Shown: in pieces, positions 12,601 to 24,200 of the stretch
Layout of the letters: every line of letters starts with the position of its first letter
How positions within the stretch are numbered: the first letter of the stretch is position 1
NCBI GenBank assembly: GCA_030704615.1
Contig: CM060731.1
Location: forward strand, 25,360,001 to 25,424,000
DNA from: Takakia lepidozioides
Lineage: Eukaryota; Streptophyta; Takakiopsida; Takakiales; Takakiaceae
Direction of reading: 5' to 3'
Length of the DNA: 64,000 nt
Notes under the pieces: generated by a model
Seen by the model: only the letters and a program-made list of their open reading frames with translations
Databases searched by the model: none
What the model was told of the DNA's origin: nothing
Position numbers and translations under genes: made by a program

Positions 12601-13425
12601 GAGCCAGAGTGTAAGGAGATTGATCATCTCGTAAAGACAATGCGGTCCATTTTGCATAATCGGTCAGTGTAATTCAGTCCCCTTTGTTTTTCTGTTTAGG
12701 ATTGAGGTTGGGTAGGTGCAGTAGTTTGATGTATATGGTAGTGAACTGATGCCCAAGAGCATGTTACAGATCATATGAAGATGGTGCAAGGCTTGCACCT
12801 CTGGATGACAAGGTGGTGCAGGAGGTGGTGGTACACCATCCCAAATACATGGAGAAGCTTGGTTGTGGCATTGCCTACATTAAGGTGATCTCCATACTTT
12901 GTCACTAGTCTCCAGTCTACTAATATGTCTATGGTTGGCAAACAGCAGTATTGAAAGATTATATCTGTGTAAGCCTTAGAACTGAGGCAGCATTGATCTG
13001 TTTCACTGTTGCGGCAACTCCAAGTACTTTGAACTGCGAGTGAAAGTGAAGGTGTTTGCAAACTGTAATATTTTATCCTAATCCATTCACTTAACCTAAT
13101 CTTGGTCAAATTTCCTCTTCTATTCCCCAGCCTCCATCCTGCTCTTCAGTCTCCTTAAACTCTTCCCTATAGGTTTCCTCCAGGATGTATAATCTGTGGA
13201 ATGGTATTAAGTACAGACTGACCCAATCGTATGGGATTCTTGCCACAGGTTGACAAACATCCTGATTTTGCAGAGAACCGTTGCTTCTGGATTGTCCGCA
13301 CTGATGATTCCCAGTCAGACTTCTCGTACCATAAATGTTTGAAGGGGAAGGTTGCCAAAGACTTCCCCTGGTTTGTGGACAGATATGATACTATCTATAC
13401 CGGACGACCTCGGGGGCCTGGCTGA
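645..13425 (+). CDS. NRPE1: RNA polymerase V largest subunit (NRPE1-like), 19 exons
   Basis: Largest subunit of the plant RNA polymerase that makes scaffold transcripts for RNA-directed DNA methylation in the nucleus. Exons: 645-734, 945-1077, 1445-1563, 1667-1843, 2320-2544, 2774-3082, 3881-4054, 4545-4700, 5060-6982, 7160-7335, 7616-7760, 8149-8270, 8361-8590 (alternative acceptor at 8379), 8938-9212, 9359-9532, 9650-9790, 9916-12662, 12770-12884, 13249-13425. Phases close to about 2,535 aa, longer than Arabidopsis NRPE1 (about 1,976 aa) mainly through its C-terminal exon. Order: N-terminal zinc-binding clamp (CATCGG, CLGCG), a lineage-specific insert (exons 4-5), the catalytic NADFDGD motif near residue 635 (nt 5573-5593), the GEAVGVLAATA segment, about 27 GW dipeptides (an Argonaute-binding platform), and a C-terminal DeCL (DUF3223) domain. 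GW repeats plus DeCL favour NRPE1 over NRPD1. Introns 15 and 16 start with GC. Confidence 0.93.
2320..2544 (+). other. exon 5: low-complexity insert with a SUMO-interacting-type motif
   Basis: Exons 4 and 5 (1667-1843 and 2320-2544) encode a Ser/Pro/basic-rich segment of 134 residues between the zinc-binding N-terminus and the first conserved clamp block. It has no counterpart I recognise in angiosperm NRPE1. Exon 5 begins with VIVLSSDDEE (nt 2335-2364), a hydrophobic VIVL core followed by serines and acids. This is the classical layout of a SUMO-interacting motif. Both exons keep frame (177 and 225 nt, both multiples of three), so they could be skipped without frameshift. Confidence 0.6.
9533..9915 (+). 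other. two successive GC-AG introns (introns 15 and 16 of NRPE1)
   Basis: Intron 15 begins CAG|gcaagt at 9533 and ends ctgtgcag at 9649. Intron 16 begins CAG|gcaagt at 9791 and ends catgcag at 9915. Both donors match the strong consensus required of GC donors. The flanking exons are homologous to NRPE1 and in phase, so these are real splice sites rather than errors in the model. Confidence 0.8.
10142..10567 (+). repeat. tandem 213-bp duplication inside the GW platform
   Basis: Two head-to-tail units of 213 bp (71 codons), 10142-10354 and 10355-10567. They are almost identical; I see a g/a difference near the ENSGQQ/KNSGQQ codons. Each unit supplies four GW dipeptides (GGGGWGDD, DGGWQEG, GSGWAN, EDGWGAV) and a PWSEG end. 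A third, diverged unit lies at about 10705-10890. The near identity implies recent expansion of the Argonaute-binding array. Confidence 0.9.
11590..11664 (+). repeat. three 24-bp units encoding FQRAGRGG
   Basis: Three consecutive 24-bp units encode QRAGHGG, QRAGRGG and QRAGRGG within the C-terminal domain, forming a short RGG/RG-like patch between GW clusters. RGG patches commonly bind RNA or are arginine-methylated. That role is inferred here. Confidence 0.75.
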
Positions 13426-14858
13426 GATCATGAGGTGCTAGCATCTTTTAGCAGATGCATATCATGTTGGCCTTTCACGCATCGCAAATGTGTAAACTCC
13501 AGATGTACAAAGTATGTAAAACCGGAAAACTTGAACGCATTATGACAAAAAAATTTAGGGGGAATTCTCTGTTTCCATGAACACAGACATCTATGCCCCC
13601 AGGGTTGTATCCTGAAGATCTCGATCTGGAATGCTACAGCCTACAAGATGTGTCTTTTGTACAGGAAATAGTTTAGTTAGAACAAATACTCACAAGGAAA
13701 TGGTATTTCACACTGAACCATGTTAGTGGACATATCAGCCACAGTTTCAGGTGAAGTTCAGACCAGATTGTGCTTTTCTAAGCACAAATGATATTTTTGG
13801 TTACCATTTGAAACCCAGCTCTCTATTTGGCAGACTTAAATGCTTAAATGTGCTGGCTAATGGTCAAGTCCTCTGTGCTGTCAAGAAAAACATCAACCAT
13901 TGTCTTGCACATCTTGTCTTCTAGAGCTGAAATTTTAATCCTACTGCTGCAAATGCACTCTTAGCATTCCAATTCTTCCTCCTCTGCGGAGCATTTGTTC
14001 ATATGTTGTTCTCATTGCAGGATTGCCAGTGTAGAATGTGGCGACTTGGAGAAAGAAGAAAGCAGTAATTCACTACACTGTGGATTACTCTAACATACAG
14101 AATGGGTCACACATCTAGGTTTCTCACTGTGAATACATTTACCAAAAAACTTCATTCGTTAGGGACCTTAGGAGACATCTAAAGATATATGAAATCGACA
14201 TACTTGTTACACTTAGGTGGAGCTTGTGAGGACCAGGTCTTCATGGCTGTGGCCATGCCTTGAAAGCATTTGGGTTGTGGAATTTTTTCAGAGCTCCAAG
14301 AGATACAGAGCATGGAGGGGAGGTGCAATTTGCACATGGTTGAAACTTGAAACCGATACTCTCAGAAGGATCAACTGATCAGAGGAGCGGATGAATGGCT
14401 GGTGTTTGGATAAGATAAAACATTCTACATTCCAATGTTGGTTCCTTTCAGATTCCCAGAAGATTCAGTATAGAAGGATATTGGAAACAAGATGGATTAG
14501 GTCTGTGAGAGGGAGGTGTTGTTGTTGGATTGGTAAGCTGCTGGGTTGTTGATTCTGAGAAAGGAAGAACATCACAGAGATTACTGTCACCGTCCCGCAC
14601 ACTCTGCTACTAGAGTTTCACAGACAATTCTTCAAGTTCTCCTTTTGCTGCAGGGACGCAAATCCTGGTTGATGAGAGGGATGCAGTGCCGAGACCCAGT
14701 TTTATAAGAGCGTTGGATTGAGCTGCTGGAAGTGGAGTTTTAGGTGCAATCCGTTACTCCACCACCCTCTACCCCGGACTCAGCAGCCCAGCGACACATA
14801 CTATTTTTTTCTAGCTCCGCAGCGTGAGAAGCAATGAATGATGTCTCTGTGAGGCAGT
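13426..14858. other. spacer between NRPE1 stop and the duplicated DeCL exons
   Basis: No open frame of note and no recognised repeat. It probably contains the NRPE1 3' untranslated region. If exon 17 is ever spliced to the downstream DeCL copy, this stretch would instead be intronic. Confidence 0.5.
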
Positions 14859-15905
14859 TTGCAGACAGATGAGAAAAAGAAGGGAGTGGTGCACACTGAA
14901 GGTTTGTTTGTCCTTGTAGCGCAGATAGAAATGAGTTCAATGGGCTTTGCTTGCGGTGGCCTTTGGGGCCTGCACCCTGCGCCGACGTGTAACAGAGAAA
15001 AGGGTATGGGTAAGGGAGGAGAGCAGATTCCAGGCCACTACCATCGGAGAAGGCTGGCTTCAGTAGTGACTCTAAGCTTAAAAAACAATAAGGACTCTCC
15101 GTATGGCTGGGGGGCAATGGAGGCAGAGCGACCATACAAGGATGCAGGTGCTTCCAGTCCCATGTCATCACAAGGCCCGCCTAGTTTCGGCCAGCTGAGA
15201 AGGGAGCCTGAGTGCAAAGAGATTGACTCTCTGGTTAAGACAATGCGTTCTATTTTGCATAATCGGTCAGTGTTATTGTCTCTTTCCCTTCCTTCCTTCC
15301 TTCCTCGTCTGTTTTGGGTGGGTATCGTATTACTCAACTCATGAGTGAACAAAAATTCCCCAGATTTTACGTTGATGGTGCGAGGCTCGAACCTCTTGAT
15401 GACGAGACGGTCCAGGAATTGCTACCGCTGCATCCCGACTACGCTGAGAAGCTTGGCTGCGGCGTTGACCACATCAAGGTGATGAACGATCATCTTTCTC
15501 TGTGTAAACCTTTAGTGCAGCCTGAGTTATGTTTGAAGACATGTTGGTCATGCAGACTACCGCTAGGCCTCGCAATCCTTTTGCCATTGCAATGGTCGTC
15601 TCTAGACTGATCCCTCCCATTGTTTAACGTCCTTCAGCATGGCATTGAATCTACTATCGCTAGTTCTTGTAAAGAGCTAAAATGCTAGAGTGCTGGACTA
15701 ACCTACTTGGAGTCGACAATTGGCCCAGATTGATATACATCCTGATTATCCAGAGACGCGGTGCTTCTGGATCGTCCGCACTGATGGATCTGAGTTAGAC
15801 TTCTCGTACCACAAATGCTTGAAGGAGAAGGTTGCCAAAGACTTCCCGTGGTTTGTTGACAGATATGACGCTCTCTATAAGAGAAAGCCTCGCGGACCTG
15901 GGTAA
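14859..15905 (+). CDS. duplicated DeCL-domain exons (second NRPE1 C-terminus, or a short separate gene)
   Basis: Three exons repeat the last three of NRPE1 with the same splice phases. One ends at 15265 (RREPECKEIDSL block, donor CG|gtcagt as in exon 17). The others are 15364-15478 and 15729-15905 (stop TAA). The last two have exactly the lengths of exons 18 and 19 (115 and 177 nt). By my count about 68 of 96 DeCL residues match the first copy. The first exon also keeps a GW (YGWGAME) and the WG-exon tail, with open frame back to 14859, so the duplicated unit began inside exon 17. No stop or frameshift is present. It could be an alternative 3' end for NRPE1 (exon 17 can join 15364 in phase), the remnant of a tandem gene copy, or a short DeCL gene. 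The start codon is uncertain. Confidence 0.65.
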
Positions 15906-17357
15906 GATCATTAGACACTTGCTTCTTCGACAGAGATATATCATGTCTACTTGTGGCAATGCAAATCAGCCCCCACTTATTGTTGTATGCACAATGTAGA
16001 CCAGCAAAAGAGGGTTGCAACTTAAATACCGTCAAATTTTCAGTGATCTGAACAGTTCTATTTCATTGAACTGAAGTCGCAGCTACCAAAGTGTGTTCAG
16101 CAATTCCTCCTCTGGAAATGCCACAAGACAGATGACATTTTCTGTATAGGAATGTTTCTTTACATGTTGACTCTGCACATGGCTAAATTGGGAATGTTGC
16201 TCTGGTGAAAATGGTTGTCATAATATCAGCCACTAATTATTGCACTGGGGTTGAAGGCTACTTGGCCTGGTGGGTTTGTTCTCAGTGCAGAAGTAGATTG
16301 TGAGAGACAACCAAAACCATAGACTGTGCCTCTACTGTTCCTGAGATGATAGAACCCTAGATAGAGAAGGACATGTTCTGGGGACCTTTGTCAATATGTT
16401 AAACTGCAGGTGATTTCTTCTATTCCTTGAATAACAGTGCATTACCCACTCTTTCCTAGGATTTAGAGATGGATGGTGCATGGAGTATAACATCATTGAT
16501 GTTCCGATTGGACCTCTCCTTTTTGGAATCATGTTATCAAACCCTTCTATGGGTAAAATTCCCCTGATGCAACTTAAAGAGTTCTGGAATGATTGACATC
16601 CATGTGAAAATTAACTCAAAATCATGAAAGAGAGGTTGTCATGAAGGTCAATGATACATCATTGACAGTATGTAACATCATTGATACAATTGATCAATGA
16701 ATCAATGATTTACAATTGCAGTATGCATCATTGATGTATCATTGATGTTAATGACCTTGGCTCTATGGCAGCATGTTTCCATTACAAAAGATTACACAAA
16801 TATGACAACACCAATAACTGTCCTAGAGTTTAGGGGAATTACCTACACTGAGCAGTACTCACTGTGTCTCCTTGGTTTGGAGGGCAATAGTTGGGTCACA
16901 GTACCACATTAGAGCATTTCTGCCAGTCAAATTTCCCTTTTGTGCATTCTTGCATTCTTGCGTTGCTAGATAGGGCGACTGACTCCATACAATCGTCGTT
17001 GAGGAAAGATTAAGCTCAGAAGTCTGACTGGGGGACTGCACCAACCTCACCTGTTCTGTCTGTTCTGCAGGTTTTGCATCCATTAACCATCTCACAAGTA
17101 TAACTTTGCCAAAATGCCCACAATTATGCTGCGGGAAGCTAGAATAGCAGGAAGAGCACCATTCAATCAAGGGCCTTGATGAATCACCAATGCAATTCCT
17201 TAACAACAGAATGATATCCATTTCACTGTAAATCTACTTAAACCTCTACAAGGAACTAGGAGGGTGGCTCGTTTTGAGTTCTTGCTACATGTAAGTGGAC
17301 TCGGTAGAGAGACGTCTCTACCCTAAATACCAGCAGAGCTCAGTGAAAAACCAACCT
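15906..17357. other. intergenic region with a catcattgat-type repeat cluster
   Basis: No gene seen. Around 16640-16760 the word catcattgat and its reverse complement recur many times within about 110 bases, giving an imperfect palindromic cluster. A convergent 3' intergenic position between the NRPE1 locus and the IadA gene fits the lack of coding signal. Confidence 0.5.
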
Positions 17358-20300
17358 CTAAAATAAGAGGTTGGCTTGGGGCCTGTGGCAATCCCTTGGT
17401 AGAAACACCCCAATCTCAGATTTGCTCTTTACAAATCTATGGTTCTGCATGATGTCACAGTTTCCAGTCTTTGTTGACAGTGGTGTCTTGAGAAGTTTGC
17501 CCCTTGCAATTACATACTGCAACTGTAAACTGTCCACACTCAGCACCAGCACATCTGCATCAGCACCCACCACCAGTTTTCCTGCCAGAAATACAGCATG
17601 ATTTGCTTAAGAATTTTCTATGACCTTGCAGATTTTCCAAAATTTGGGCATTCATCAGGTAGGATTCTGCCAAAGTATATAACAGCCTATCAAAATCCGG
17701 ACAATGTAACAGAAAGCGGATCTTCTCTTCAGGCTGCTGGCACATCGGGCAGTGACAATCTCCTCTTCCTCTCTGCATCTCTTTATTGTTGGACAGAGAG
17801 AGAGAGAGAGAGATGCACTCATTGGACTCTGCTTGCCATGGCCTTGTAGCTACTGTGTATGTGTGAGAGAATGTACTCAAATGTCCAATTGTAGTCTATG
17901 AATTTAACCTTGAGGGCATTGTCCCAGCACGTTTTAACCCTTCTGGAGCCTGTCGTCGCCTAATCATAGACTTAAGCTGACACTGAAATAGTCCTCACAC
18001 ACTGCTAACCACACCTAGTTACGAACAACTCAGTATTGACCTATGAGTTGGTGATGGCATCAAACAAGAAGAGCTTGCTTTTGAGTTCAGCATTGCTTCT
18101 CTGGCCCTCTAGCTGGATGTCGATGCTATACATTGCACTCTCCTGTTGTACAGTTCCTTTATATGAATATTGACTCTTGCTCAGTGCTACACTCTTCATC
18201 CAGCTCTGTTGGATATGTCATTGCTGTCGATTAACGAGTCAACATCAGAATTGGTGCTGAGGCCCAGGCAGAAGGTAGTTCAACACAACAAGTAGTTTTC
18301 CCACAAAACCCTCAAGATAGAGACAGGGACAGGAACTGAGACCTTTGCTTTGAAAGGAGAGATATGAGGCTGGATTGCTAGTGCTGAGGGGCAGAGCATC
18401 TTCAAGCGCCCACCCACCATCACACACAAGTCTGCGGATGGTATTTAGATTAGCATTTGGAGAGGCAACAGCATATTCTTGAAGCTCCCCTTTGTCATTG
18501 AATATGGGCAGAGACCCAAACCCATCAGATGACAGGGACACACTTTTGAGAGCTGAGTTGCCAAGCCGTTGGGTCCAATCGATAAGAGCATTGAATGAAG
18601 CACTCTCTCCCTCTTGGTCTGAGGTGAAATCCACACGCCCACCCTCTGCCACCCAGGTCTCAGCAGCCTGAAATACCAAACCATGATGATTATATCAGTA
18701 GTCTACATCAGGCAGTTTGGCAGAAAGGTAACAACGGAAAGTAAATTGCAAACACTGCATCTGGCTATCCTTTTGGTGTTGCAAACTTTCTCCAAAAAGA
18801 ATGTTTGCAAACTTCAAGAGAGACACAAAACAGACCTGCTGCACCTCTGCCTGAAATGTGAGTGGGAAGCATTTATGATGGGGATGGCACCCTTCCTAGC
18901 TTGCAGCACCTGCCATAGAGGATCCAGAAGTGATGCAGCTGAGCCTGTGTGGAAATGTACCACCCCGGCCTTCCCTGACAGCATTCCCCCTACCCTCGCA
19001 TCTGTAACCAAGCTTAAAAGCTCCTGAAACAACCAAGATAACTATCAGAAGTCAACCAACCATCTCTCAGGGAGAAACCCCAGACCACAGGTCACTTTCT
19101 GAAATGTTCTATTCTGTTTTTTTAGCTTCTCAAAAGCTCTGATGAACTGCTGCATAACTCCCAAGATACATTTACATTAGTATATAGCCCAGTAGTTAAG
19201 TCATTTGACTGTGCCCACAAGGTCCTGCATTTAAATCCACATAAACCTGTGTTGAATGTGTCCCAATGCAATCTATGGAGATGCTGGAGGGGTAAATCAG
19301 TTCTGCCAAGTAGGCAGGGGGATGCTCAGCTTTTTGGGATTAAGACCACACGTTGTTGAATGGATCTCACACTCGGAGATTATCAACTCAAACTCTTACC
19401 ACATTGGAGGCAACCTTCATTCGTAAACAGGCTCATGTATGGTAAGTTTCTCCATGATACTCAGGGATTGTCTGACAAATATAGCACCCCTGACTCTTAT
19501 CCTTTCATGATGGAGTGTCAGCTGCCAGTTCATGACCTCCTCCCTTTAACTCACCCTTCCCTACATACCCAACTCATACAGGTTTGAAGCAATTGGTGAT
19601 GGTGCAAGATAGCAAGACCTGAGTAGACGGCCAGCTGCTACAGTGGTCACTGATGGCAATCTCTCCTGCACCGATAACCTCATTGATGAGTTGCAAATCT
19701 TGAACTAATGAGCCTGTAAGTGTGGGTGATGGCACCCGGTAGCATCCACTCCACATCCATGCTGTCAGCCCTTGCTCTTGTAGAGCGGCCGCCTTAATCC
19801 GTAAGTTCTCCAGGCTGTAAAAGAGGACTCTGTGCAAAGTCATCTGCTGACAGAACCCAGATAGGCTGAGGTCTGTTACACCTTAAACCCTGTTGAGAAG
19901 GAGAAAAGCCACAACCTTGAAGCCCTAAAGTCCTGCATGCAGGATCCAATTGGGAAGTACCCAGTGCCAAAATTTCAAAAACAGTCCTAGTGACTACTGC
20001 TGTTTTTCTATTTTTTCAGATTTCGGTAACAGGCCCCTTATGACTGGAACCTTGAGAACAACCTGGGACCCTAATGACCTTGCCCTCTGTGCGGGATCTT
20101 TGACATTGTAACAAAACGAAATAGGGTCCTTGCAGCTACCGTGACCAAAGAATGCTCATACATATTGAATTTTAAATTCAGCACTATGAGACACTTCTTT
20201 AAGCAACCGGAAACACAATCGGTGCCAAGTATGCCTACAAGAGTAGTGATGCCAGCATCCACAAGCTGAGAGAGAGTTGCTTCAGGAGTTCGACTAGCTG

Positions 20301-20712
20301 GACCCATCTCTCCACCTCCTCCAGTTATATGGACATGAATGTCAATCAACCCAGGTATCACCACCGCCCCCCCAACATCTATCATCTTCACCGGTAACCC
20401 TGAGAGGTTGCCCCATGGGAACTCTGATTCTTTGAAAATTGCGGCTATGATTCCCCCTGCCAGCAACACATGAGCTTTGCCAATGGGGTTCGGATTGTAG
20501 ACAAACCCATTTAGAAGTAAAATCATTGCGTCCGTCTCAGAACCTGCATCTACCCTTCTACTTGTTACTCCCTCTGTTCTGGCGCAGCAATTTGTGGCCA
20601 TTCTGGCCTCTTCTTCACATTCTCTGGACATCGCTAAAATACTTGTCGTTTCCACTCCCAATTCCGCAGTGTATTCACAAAGGCTGGAAGTTGTAGATTC
20701 ATCTTCGATCAT
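17358..20712 (-). CDS. iadA-like: isoaspartyl dipeptidase (IadA-type amidohydrolase), 5 exons
   Basis: Zinc amidohydrolase that cleaves beta-aspartyl (isoaspartyl) dipeptides arising from damaged proteins. Exons on the minus strand: 20712-20195, 19814-19619, 19023-18832, 18667-18343, 17581-17358. Phases close at 484 aa, against about 390 for the E. coli enzyme, with roughly 70 extra N-terminal residues. Metal ligands visible are HVH in IDIHVHITGGGGE, HFHTG (equivalent of His201), ASHSH (probable His230) and SSDG (Asp285). At the carboxylated-lysine position (Lys162 in E. coli) it has Glu in GAGEIAISDH, which I believe occurs in a bacterial IadA subgroup. TRTPE and SDH are also typical. Donors of exons 1 and 3 are weak and their positions are my best fit. 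Later in-frame start codons are possible. It runs divergently from eS30. Allantoinase and dihydroorotase fit less well. Confidence 0.8.
17598..17882 (-). mobile_element. LINE 3'-end fragment in IadA intron 4
   Basis: Minus-strand translation gives NNKEMQRGRGDCHCPMC followed by a HCPDFDRLL block. This CxxC...HxxxC arrangement is like the zinc-binding tail found after plant LINE reverse transcriptases. The 3' end carries a GA-rich tract and gagagaatgtactc, shared with the copies at 23.7-24.2 kb and 47.5-48.5 kb. It lies wholly within an intron. Confidence 0.6.
19178..19345 (+). repeat. tRNA-derived SINE-like sequence in IadA intron 2
   Basis: The sequence tagcccagtagttaag resembles a pol III box A. 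A degenerate box B (gcatttaaatcca) follows about 40 bases later. The head resembles the SINE family seen at 23.5 kb and 35-40 kb, but the tail differs, so it may be an older or different subfamily. Confidence 0.4.
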
Positions 20713-21239
20713 CTCCCCTTGGTCCACCTGTTGATTTCCAGAGCGACATTGTATGTATGATGCATTCAGTGGGCCAAATCCAACAAGCAGCATCACAGCC
20801 CACTTTAACCTCAACACACATGAGAAGCGGAATGGCCTTCTTGACCGCATTACCAACAACTTGACAGAGCACTTCATCTCCATCACTGCCACCCATTCAA
20901 CACAACCACATTCTCGGCCAAAATGGAAACAGAATTTCAAACTTGGCTGTGAGCTACACCACACCAAATCAATTCAACCCATCTCCCTTACATCCATCTA
21001 CCGTCCTGACAAGATCGTTGTTTGGATATGTCTCCAGGGAAGAATCGTTGTAGTGCAGATGCAGTGAAGGAATACAGTGACACCCTTTTGCAAAAGGGTG
21101 GAGTTAGGGCAAAGCCCTTCTGGCCGTCTTAGCCCAGAGCTTTGTCTATCTCTCTCTTTTTGAAGTCCCGTCTGTTTGTGCAGAACTACTTGCAGGCCCA
21201 CCATCGCCAGGCGTTCGCAGGGATACGTGCTATCACACC
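20713..21239. promoter_or_regulatory. shared upstream region of the divergent IadA and eS30 genes
   Basis: About 530 bases separate the proposed IadA start (minus) from the first candidate eS30 start (plus). The IadA reading frame stays open upstream to 20967, so its true start or leader could extend into this region. No specific promoter element is identified. A pyrimidine-rich stretch (tatctctctcttttt, about 21147-21161) precedes the eS30 candidate start, as in many ribosomal protein genes. Confidence 0.4.
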
Positions 21240-21433
21240 ATGAGTGCGTGTTCTTCACTTTTTTCCCATTGTCCATTGGGTTTTAGAGATTTTCGGTAAA
21301 CTTTGAAAAACCTTCTAGTGGAAGCTGGGTTCAGGAAGCAGTTTCTACTTCTGGGTTTTATGAGTTGATATTCTTTGGAAGGTTTTGTGGTGACCATGAG
21401 TACGTGTTCTGCGCTCTTTTCTCGTTTTTCCAT
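21233..21433 (+). repeat. duplicated eS30 leader segment with two candidate start exons
   Basis: Two similar stretches start caccatgagtgcgtgttct (about 21237) and gaccatgagtacgtgttct (about 21393), each followed by a T-rich tract. Each carries ATGA followed by a GT that could be a donor, so this looks like a partial duplication of the eS30 first exon and the start of its intron. Confidence 0.45.
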
Positions 21434-22270
21434 GTCGAGGTACTAAACCCTGCAGATGTGTGGATTGTGACCGAGAATTCTACTTGTGACTGATCTTTTG
21501 CATTGATTGCTTGAGGGCTTAAAGTCTGGAATGTTCAGGAGGTGTGAATTATGGAAGCTATTCTAACTCTTTTTTTGTCAGTGGACCATTCCCTCTCCTG
21601 GTTGTGTTTCTTTGAGTTTGGCTCGTCTGTTGGGAGCATAGTTAGTGAAAATATTTGGTTTTCTTGTTGTATTCGGTAATAATTTCTCTTGTGTTGCTTT
21701 TAACTTTGACGAATGTCGGAGTTGGTCTGGTTTGTATGTTATTACTGTGACTGGGGGAGGGTATTAGTCTTGATGTTCTTCCTCATCCCTCCCCCTCTGT
21801 GATCCCTTTGAATCAAGTTCCCTCTCTCACCAGTTGTCAGGTTTTCAATTTAGGACTTCTGATTCTTGTCGTGGGGTCAAATGATTTATAGTGTATGAAA
21901 GATCTTCAGAAAAACCCGGGACCCCCTGTAACTCAGTCGAAATCCTGTGTTTTGGAACCAGTTTTGAGGGAGATGATTACTTGTGGTGTGGCACGGTATA
22001 GGTGTTGGAACCCTTGTGTTGCAGCCAGATCTTTTGAGAAGTTACTTCATCCTTTCTCCATTTTTCTCCTGTCGCGACAACAGATATTCTCCTTTGAGTC
22101 TTGCTGATTGATCTTGGGAAATTGTGCCGGGGATGGAGAATCTAACTTGCATAAGTGCCCTCTCCTTGTCGATGGGAGCCCTAGATACTTTTAATACATG
22201 GGATGTTCTGTAGCCCTGCCTTCTCGCCTAGCTTATTTTGAGTCGAGTTTGAACTTTGTCGAGTTTGTAG

Positions 22271-23229
<959 letters not shown>

Positions 23230-23490
23230 ACTGACAGTGTATTCACCTAAATATGGTATGCCTCCTTTGCCTTTTGTCCTGTTGCTGGTTATGGGTGCAG
23301 TGGTCACTTGGCTTCTTGGGATGCAGTGAGTGCTTTCTGAATTTCTTCTCCATTCATTTGAGCATGCTTTGTGAAATCCTCATGAAGGACTTGGCTTGAT
23401 TTGGTCATGTGTGTCAATATTTTCAAGCTGCCCGCTGCCCTGGAGCAACAACACCTGGCATGCTTCCAGTGGAGGTAGGGAGAGAGACAT

Positions 23491-23650
23491 CCAATGGATA
23501 GCCCAGTGGTTAGGGCATAACACTGCTTCATTAGTGGTTGTGGGTTCAAAACCACGGAAGTCTGTTGGATGTCATAGGGGTGTCCACCTTTCCATCGAAA
23601 GTCAGTAGCCCTTTGGGGTTAAGTGACACCATAAAGTTACCCTTGCTTCT
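23491..23650 (+). mobile_element. tRNA-derived SINE, copy 1
   Basis: Head tagcccagtggttagggc matches a pol III box A, and gttgtgggttcaaaaccac matches a box B about 40 bases later. The tail gtgtccaccttt...cagtagccctttggggttaagtgacaccataa is shared, in the opposite orientation, with copies at 38.3, 38.6 and 39.8 kb. No intact tRNA can be folded from it, so it is a SINE rather than a tRNA gene. Confidence 0.65.
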
Positions 23651-23675
23651 GCAAGAGTCCACATTTATTTTAAGG

Positions 23676-24200
23676 GAGAGAATGTACTCCTAAGACGTTT
23701 GCAGGAGGCTTGTGGCTATAGACCCTGTGCCCGATTTAAGTGGAACAAGAGCAAACAGACACTATCTTTGTGAGGGGCTCACCCCAGTAGTGGGACTTAC
23801 CTTGATATAAACAATTTGTTCGGGCTTTCCAAATGTCCTCAATAAAGCCCTTCACACAAGCATCAATCTGGTGTGTGTGATCTGCTCAGCAGTTAGACCC
23901 CAACAGGGCCAGGGCTTTATGCTCAGCCTCAAGGTTTTGAGGGTTGGTAAACAAAGGTGCCTGGACTACGTTATTGATGGTCCTGAAGAGGGTTGCTCTC
24001 TGATGAGAATACCCAGGACATCGTATCAGGAAATGGATAGTCTTTAGGCTGCCTACATGCCAGGCATTGATAATCTCCCTTTCCTCTCTGCATCTGTTTA
24101 TTGTTCAAAGGTAGACTGCCTGCTCTGAGTCTAAACTTCAGTCTAGTGGTGACGGTGGGTAGGCCCTTCAGGTCATCCATTAGTTCCTCACCCTAGGGAG
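23676..24200 (-). mobile_element. LINE 3'-end fragment
   Basis: Minus-strand translation contains DLKGLPTVTTRLKFRLRAG and NNKQMQRGKGDYQCLAC. The same blocks occur on the plus strand at 47.7-47.9 kb, and the 3' end gagagaatgtactc matches the other copies. This is probably the C-terminus and 3' untranslated region of a non-LTR retrotransposon, truncated at the 5' side. Confidence 0.6.

Noticed and set aside
17358-20967. Dihydroorotase, allantoinase or N-acetylglucosamine-6-phosphate deacetylase as the identity of the amidohydrolase gene
   Set aside because: The TRTPE, IAISDH, HFHTG and LSSDG blocks and their order match isoaspartyl dipeptidase throughout all five exons; the other families share only the HxH and general barrel features.
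23501-23570. A functional tRNA gene
   Set aside because: Box A and box B are present but no complete cloverleaf forms, and the same head with a fixed non-tRNA tail recurs at four other places, so it is a SINE.
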